Source: Montifringilla adamsi (Eukaryota; Chordata; Aves; Passeriformes; Passeridae). Taken from it: DNA of 64,000 nt. The stretch spans positions 6,984,815 to 7,048,814 of the forward strand of contig JAGGNK010007448.1 in the NCBI GenBank assembly GCA_017590115.1, read 5' to 3'. The notes under the pieces are model-generated. The model saw only the letters and a program-made list of their open reading frames with translations. It was not told the DNA's origin and ran no database searches. The position numbers and the translations under genes are program-made. Below, piece by piece: positions 62,801 to 64,000 of the stretch. Each line of letters starts with the position of its first letter. Within the stretch, counting starts at the first letter, position 1.

Positions 62801-63595
62801 AAACCTGACATCCAGCCAGCCTGAGCAGGGTGGATGGGGGAAGTGGGAGGCAGCTCAGCACAGGCACACAGGCAGATGTATGGCACAGGGAATTGTGCTG
62901 GGGGCCCCCCATGGAAAACACCCCAGTCCCAGTCACTGCATCTGCCGTGCAGGTTTGCTGCACACAGCTGTGTGTGAGCCCCACTGCTCACCCCAAAGGG
63001 CCCTGGCACCTCTCTACCCCCAGATTACTTCCCTTTGTTTATTGTCATGGGCATTTTTTCACCCTGGCCTCACTCAAAGGTGATTCCTAGGGAGATGCTG
63101 CTTTTTTTTGTTTTTAGGGCAGGTCATGTAAGAGCCCCTGACCTCACCAGGGACTTCTCTGGGAGCTCTGAGCCCATCCTGGCCCCTCAGTGAAGCACCC
63201 AAGCCCAGTGCTGTAGAAAACAACTCATATTTACTTCAGGGCCCACCTTAGGGCACTGCAGCCTTTGAAAATGTCAGACAACAAACACACCATAATAAAA
63301 CTACAGGGTCTTGATGCTAGAGCAGGATAAGAATCTCCTGAAGTCAATCAGAAAGCTACTCCTCATTTTAAGCAGGTTAAGTGTTTAACTTCAGCTGGAG
63401 ACACATCTCCCAGTCAGGCAAAAGCCCTTGTGCAATCTGCAGTCTCCTCCCTGTCTGTGCTTCAACCTATTTTCTGTGGCTGGCTCCTGGCTGTAACCAA
63501 TCCTCTTTCTGCTCCTTTCCTCATAGGCTGAGCCTCGTCTCAGGACTTTTCCAGACCCTGAATCCCGTCAAAAGGCTCTCAGTGCCTCCCATTGA
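6574..63595 (+). CDS. CFAP77: CFAP77, cilia- and flagella-associated protein 77 (six exons, complete)
   Basis: CFAP77 is a small axonemal protein placed by structural work at the outer junction of doublet microtubules, where the B-tubule meets the A-tubule. Exons: 6574-6699, 39275-39374, 40069-40291, 52273-52375, 53772-53867, 63527-63595. All have GT-AG borders and phases 0/1/2/0/0 that agree, giving 717 nt (238 residues plus stop). Landmarks: MLRNPLIIK (residues 34-42), LPGPDFTYG (56-64), GGVPEAIG, PPGMTFGRPP then TPMFDIMQHRYKDLW (about 140-167), RTTFLRTHPLPVKEESFWH (192-210), TFPDPESRQKAL near the C-terminus. This order matches vertebrate CFAP77. The start at 6574 sits in a good context (CAGCATGG); Met13 is an alternative. 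Transcription is probably RFX-driven from the shared promoter. Confidence 0.92.
7500..7562 (+). repeat. CR1 LINE 3'-end remnant
   Basis: GGCTGGACTCGATGGTTTT then GATCTTTTCC and TTCTGTGGTTCTGT resemble the avian CR1 3' terminus, sense on the plus strand. Diverged; the left border is unclear. Confidence 0.55.
11457..11475. repeat. (ATT)n microsatellite
   Basis: Six ATT units in intron 1. Confidence 0.9.
13740..14420. promoter_or_regulatory. Candidate conserved non-coding element (intron 1, block 1)
   Basis: A long repeat-free stretch with no ORF pattern. It holds homeodomain/PBX-like words (TTTGATTGAAGATTATACC, GATAATCAATC) and a polypyrimidine run of about 65 nt at 14151-14219. Appearance only; no alignment was made. 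Confidence 0.4.
15193..15235. repeat. (AAAC)n followed by A28
   Basis: Short AAAC repeats grade into a 28-base A homopolymer at 15208-15235. No retrocopy body is recognisable to its left. Confidence 0.9.
18780..19030. promoter_or_regulatory. Candidate conserved non-coding element (intron 1, block 2)
   Basis: AT-rich, repeat-free, with GGTAATGATTTGG, GCTAATTAAAATGATCC and TTTTTAATTGG homeodomain-type words. Appearance only. Confidence 0.35.
22480..22860. promoter_or_regulatory. Candidate conserved non-coding element (intron 1, block 3)
   Basis: Repeat-free block with TTAGTAATTTATC, TTTTAATAGATTTG and a TAATAATAATAAATTATG stretch. Confidence 0.35.
24861..24915 (-). repeat. CR1 3'-end remnant
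   Basis: CACAGAATTACAGAGTATC followed by GGGTGGAAGAGACCCATAAG resembles the reverse complement of a CR1 3' end. Short and diverged. Confidence 0.5.
27440..27980. promoter_or_regulatory. Candidate conserved non-coding element (intron 1, block 4)
   Basis: Contains TTTAATTAGG, a SOX-type CCATTGT at 27712-27718 followed by CATTGG, and a long low-repeat run through TTTCCTTCGAATCGAGGAG. One of the more convincing blocks. Confidence 0.4.
29330..29430. promoter_or_regulatory. Candidate conserved non-coding element (intron 1, block 5)
   Basis: Dense in TTAATTTAAATG, CATAAATTATC, CATAATGCGAG and GAAATTAGAG words; unusual CpG (CTGCGATG) in AT-rich surroundings. Confidence 0.35.
29818..29847. repeat. 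Poly(A) homopolymer, 30 bases
   Basis: Uninterrupted A run in intron 1 with no visible retroposed body. Confidence 0.95.
32467..32513. repeat. A-rich low-complexity tract
   Basis: A runs interrupted by single G or C bases. Confidence 0.9.
33666..33680. repeat. Poly(T), 15 bases
   Basis: Simple homopolymer in intron 1. Confidence 0.9.
33955..34100. promoter_or_regulatory. Candidate conserved non-coding element (intron 1, block 6)
   Basis: POU octamer ATTTGCAT at 33961-33968 and homeodomain core TAATTA at 34025-34030, with CAAATTAG and CATTAG close by. Confidence 0.38.
35470..35660. promoter_or_regulatory. Candidate conserved non-coding element (intron 1, block 7)
   Basis: Repeat-free block around GCTGTCGCGGGGGGAAGG and GCAATAATAATAGTAATGG; isolated CpGs in an AT-rich intron. 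Confidence 0.3.
36590..36740. promoter_or_regulatory. Candidate conserved non-coding element (intron 1, block 8)
   Basis: TAATTA at 36623-36628, then CTTAATGAGGTTTAATG and CAGCTGTCAGACAG (MEIS/TALE-like TGTCA). Confidence 0.35.
39275..39374 (+). CDS. CFAP77: CFAP77 exon 2
   Basis: 100 nt after acceptor TATTTCTGCAG, donor GTAGGG. It encodes PELGKPMRNCYSLPGPDF, TYGIHMHKRDGGVPE plus one base; the Ala codon is completed in exon 3. Confidence 0.9.
39779..40146 (+). repeat. 184-bp tandem duplication spanning intron 2 end and exon 3 start
   Basis: Unit 1 (39779-39962) and unit 2 (39963-40146) share ACCTTAG, CCATGCA, GTGCACACACATCAATCTGC, AGCTAACCAA, the acceptor region and the first about 75 nt of exon 3. 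Many substitutions and small indels separate them, so the duplication is not recent. Confidence 0.9.
39889..39962 (+). pseudogene. Decayed copy of the 5' part of CFAP77 exon 3
   Basis: After an acceptor-like CACCTCTAG the sequence CCATAGGC and then GTGAAGGCCAAG, CCCCATAAA, GGGTCATG, GACTTTGTGG parallels functional exon 3. A small deletion after CCATAGGC shifts the frame, and in the exon 2 phase it reaches TAA within about 13 codons. There is no donor; the copy stops where unit 2 begins. Inferred to be non-coding. Confidence 0.85.
40069..40291 (+). CDS. CFAP77: CFAP77 exon 3
   Basis: 223 nt after acceptor CCACCTCCAG, donor GTAAGG. It encodes IGHWDSVKAKSQPHKRVMP through APPGMTFGRPP and ends two bases into an Arg codon. 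Its 5' part and adjacent intron are the right-hand, intact copy of a tandem duplication (39779-40146). Confidence 0.92.
40529..40939 (-). mobile_element. Solo LTR of an avian endogenous retrovirus, sense on the minus strand
   Basis: The element is about 411 bp with TGTGG...CCACA inverted ends. Read on the minus strand it begins TGTGGCATTCACATTTTCTG, carries an AATAAA-containing segment near the end, and closes with CCATGGGGCACCCCACA. I recognise this as an abundant songbird LTR type; the exact family name is not certain. No internal retroviral gene is present. GTATT flanks both sides, but on the 3' side after two extra bases (TA). Confidence 0.82.
41390..41740. promoter_or_regulatory. Candidate conserved non-coding element (intron 3) with POU and BarH-type sites
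   Basis: Holds the 14-bp palindrome TTTGCATATGCAAA (41428-41441) with octamer ATGCAAAT (41435-41442), TAATTGC at 41497-41503 and TAAACG at 41697-41702. The last two resemble reported BarH-like homeodomain preferences. Repeat-free throughout. Confidence 0.45.
46980..47430. promoter_or_regulatory. Candidate conserved non-coding element (intron 3, second block)
   Basis: Contains GCTAATTGAATTC, ACAATTAAAAG, CCTAATTAGCTG, TTCAATTACC and GAACAATTAAGG, a high density of ATTA cores, and ends ACAAATTAATGGG. Confidence 0.42.
47691..47739 (+). repeat. CR1 3'-end remnant
   Basis: GGTTGGACTCGACCTTGAAG then GTCTTTTCCAACCC and GGTTCTGT is a recognisable CR1 terminus in plus orientation. The element probably extends left but is too diverged to bound. 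Confidence 0.7.
48490..48880. promoter_or_regulatory. Candidate conserved non-coding element (intron 3, third block)
   Basis: CpG-containing low-repeat block (ATTGACGGGCGCGGCTCC, CTGAATCACGTTG, GAACGGGGAGGCGTAC) mixed with AAATTAGTAG and CCAATTATTTTG words. Confidence 0.42.
52273..52375 (+). CDS. CFAP77: CFAP77 exon 4
   Basis: 103 nt after acceptor TGTTTTCCAG, donor GTGGGA. It encodes PPTPMFDIMQHRYKDLWM then EEQRARTRVQHMVKKK, a charged, probably helical segment. Confidence 0.92.
52725..53040. promoter_or_regulatory. Candidate conserved non-coding element (intron 4)
   Basis: Very high density of homeodomain-type cores (TAGTTAATGG, GCTAATATGGTAATG, TAATTA at 52887-52892, TATTAATGACTAATG, ACCAATTACTG) and SOX-like words, with no repeats. 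Confidence 0.45.
53432..53771 (+). repeat. 50-bp minisatellite abutting the CFAP77 exon 5 acceptor (seven units)
   Basis: Units begin at 53432, 53482, 53532, 53582, 53631, 53681 and 53732 (period 49-51). The consensus starts GTGCAGCAGTTTGAGCC and later has TTTCTCTTTGGCTGCAG then ACAAGAGAA. The seventh unit ends in the real acceptor TTTCTCTTTGCTTGCAG. Four of the six upstream units keep a TGCAG, TGAAG or CTAG acceptor-like core; unit 4 has lost it. Confidence 0.93.
53772..53867 (+). CDS. CFAP77: CFAP77 exon 5
   Basis: 96 nt (32 codons, phase 0 at both ends) encoding IGEVRENRTTFLRTHPLP then VKEESFWHPRRYEK. Donor GTACAG. The acceptor TTTGCTTGCAG is the last unit of a 50-bp minisatellite. The exon is noticeably more GC/CpG-rich than the flanking intron. 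Confidence 0.92.
54970..55090. promoter_or_regulatory. Candidate conserved non-coding element (intron 5, block 1)
   Basis: CCCGATTAGCATATG, CAGTAATCATTTATC then CpG-rich GGCAGCGCGAGAAC and GACCGATCGCTG. CpG retention in an AT-rich intron suggests constraint. Confidence 0.4.
55316..55405 (+). other. Possible cassette exon in CFAP77 intron 5 (unproven)
   Basis: A pyrimidine tract of about 60 nt ends CTTCCTTCCCAG, then 90 nt open in phase 0 (KWHPGRRDSSLCT ... FLIALPWK), then AAG/GTTTGT. Length and phase fit between exons 5 and 6. The peptide has no recognised similarity and the donor is weak. Confidence 0.2.
56937..57440 (-). mobile_element. CR1 LINE fragment, 5'-truncated, minus orientation
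   Basis: Begins with TCATAGAATGGTTTGGGTTG (reverse complement of a CR1 3' terminus) and continues through the conserved CR1 3' region (CCATGAGCAGGGACATCTTC, CAGCTTCTCTGGGCAACCTG, TTCTTCCTTGTCCTGTC). The right limit is approximate. It carries an internal 95-bp tandem duplication. Confidence 0.85.
56965..57154. repeat. 95-bp tandem duplication inside the CR1
   Basis: TTGAAAATCATCTTGTTCC recurs at 56967 and 57062 and the following bases match up to CCAGCCCAGCC. I see two differences in about 88 aligned bases (C/G and T/C). Confidence 0.88.
57830..58090. promoter_or_regulatory. Candidate conserved non-coding element (intron 5, block 2)
   Basis: Repeat-free, CpG-retaining core (GAAACGCGCGGCGCAG, GATGCGCGATATG, AATAAGCGATAAGC) with GCAATTGACG and GTAATTAGAG. 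Sits between two CR1 fragments. Confidence 0.45.
58975..59208 (-). mobile_element. CR1 LINE fragment, minus orientation
   Basis: CAGAATATTTTGGCTTGGAAG, AGTGAGCAGGGTCATC, CCACCTCTCTGGACAACATG and CAACACCCTCGTTGTAAAAA follow the CR1 3' region in order. More diverged than the element at 56937 and without its duplication. Confidence 0.8.
60030..60860. promoter_or_regulatory. Candidate conserved non-coding element (intron 5, block 3, about 0.8 kb)
   Basis: Longest block of this kind. CpG-retaining and repeat-free, with TCTCGATGCGGCTGTG, GTTGATAATGCCC, CCAATTAGGAACCGAGG, GCGCACTAACGATTCC and octamer ATTTGCAT (60811-60818) near the right end. Confidence 0.48.
61500..61640. promoter_or_regulatory. 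Candidate conserved non-coding element (intron 5, block 4)
   Basis: CCTCAATTAACACACC, GCAATTTATC and ACATCATTATAAC words; repeat-free. Confidence 0.3.
62645..62770. promoter_or_regulatory. Candidate conserved non-coding element (intron 5, block 5)
   Basis: AAATGCATATTTAAG, AATACGCTTTG and TTGATTAATGAG; repeat-free and 0.8 kb before the last CFAP77 exon. Confidence 0.3.
63527..63595 (+). CDS. CFAP77: CFAP77 exon 6 (terminal coding exon)
   Basis: 22 codons plus TGA after acceptor CTCATAG. It encodes AEPRLRTFPDPESRQKAL then SASH. The TFP-x(5)-RQKAL pattern matches the C-terminal segment of vertebrate CFAP77. Its phase (0) fits exon 5. A longer frame in another phase runs across it, but phase and homology favour this one. 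It looks short at the C-terminus compared with what I recall of the mammalian protein. Confidence 0.8.
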   Translation, partial: AEPRLRTFPDPESRQKALSASH

Positions 63596-63765
63596 GAAGT
63601 GCCTGTGAGCTGTCCCCTTCCCCAGAGGGCCCCCACAGCAAGGATGGTGCTGGGCACAGCCCTTGGACCCTGGGATTCCACATGCAATAGACTTTCTCTC
63701 AGGTTTTACGGAGTTATGCTAATGCAGATATAGCCAAATAAATCATAAATATAAGAGGAACAATT
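63596..63765 (+). other. CFAP77: CFAP77 3' UTR
   Basis: Short untranslated region from the stop codon to the expected cleavage point about 15-25 nt after the AATAAA. The end is approximate. Confidence 0.55.
63737..63742 (+). terminator. CFAP77: Polyadenylation signal of CFAP77
   Basis: Canonical AATAAA 142 nt after the stop, followed within about 30 nt by a T/GT-rich stretch (CTGTCTCAGTCTGTTC and on to TTTGTGTC) suited to the downstream element. Confidence 0.7.
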
Positions 63766-64000
63766 CTGTCTCAGTCTGTTCATTTCTTTGTGTCAGGTGC
63801 ACAGCACAATCCTGATGATATTCAGGAGCAGGGCAGTGCTCACACCAGCACAGCCCCACAGGGAGGCAGGACAGGCTCCTTCCCTGCTGGTTCTGGACAA
63901 ATAGATTGGATACAGCCACATCCTAGCTGATATCAAATCTGTAATATCTCATCAGGCCTCATTTCTTTGCCAGAAAAGCTTCCCATCAGTGCCTGATTCA
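63766..64000. other. Sequence beyond CFAP77
   Basis: Nothing recognisable. In other vertebrates BARHL1 would follow at some distance. Confidence 0.5.

Larger units (their letters stand above)
53868..63526 (+). other. CFAP77: CFAP77 intron 5 (9.7 kb)
   Basis: Contains two CR1 fragments (56937 and 58975), a possible cassette exon at 55316, and candidate conserved blocks at 54970, 57830, 60030, 61500 and 62645. The remainder is unremarkable. Confidence 0.7.

Noticed and set aside
63381..63608. Longer frame overlapping the last CFAP77 exon
   Set aside because: It is in a different phase from exon 5 and lacks the TFP...RQKAL pattern.
1..64000. CRISPR arrays, operons, tRNA or rRNA genes
   Set aside because: The repeats present are minisatellites, transposon fragments and homopolymers without spacer logic. 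The DNA is vertebrate, and no cloverleaf with A and B boxes was recognised.

Overview
This is vertebrate nuclear DNA, almost certainly from a bird and probably a passerine. The evidence is split genes with GT-AG introns, truncated CR1 LINEs ending in the avian CR1 3' motif, and a solo LTR that I recognise from songbird genomes. No prokaryotic, organellar or viral gene set is present. Nearly all ORFs longer than 60 codons are chance frames in introns.

Layout. (1) Positions 1-5105, minus strand: six coding exons of TTF1, the RNA polymerase I transcription termination factor. They run from the initiator ATG (5105) through the Myb/SANT region. The gene leaves the window at its left edge, so its last exons are missing. 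(2) About 5740-6760: a CpG-rich divergent promoter shared by TTF1 (leftward) and CFAP77 (rightward). It holds an X-box-like RFX site, an ETS-like site and a GC-rich minisatellite. (3) Positions 6574-63595, plus strand: CFAP77, an axonemal doublet-microtubule protein, rebuilt as six exons whose phases all agree (238 codons plus stop). A polyadenylation signal lies at 63737. Intron 1 is 32.6 kb, and introns 3 and 5 are 12.0 and 9.7 kb.

The large introns hold no recognisable nested gene. They contain many stretches that look like conserved non-coding elements: repeat-free, AT-rich and dense in homeodomain, POU and SOX-type words. In other vertebrates TTF1-CFAP77 lies beside BARHL1 and DDX31, so the simplest inference is that CFAP77 is a bystander gene hosting BARHL1 enhancers. 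This needs alignment to confirm.

The most interesting local structures are: a 184-bp tandem duplication carrying a decayed second copy of the 5' end of CFAP77 exon 3; a 50-bp minisatellite abutting exon 5 whose units each copy the exon 5 splice acceptor; a canonical-looking PCNA-interacting (PIP-box) peptide in the TTF1 N-terminus; a 95-bp internal duplication in a CR1 element; and a 14-bp POU-type palindrome. I found no new multi-gene system.
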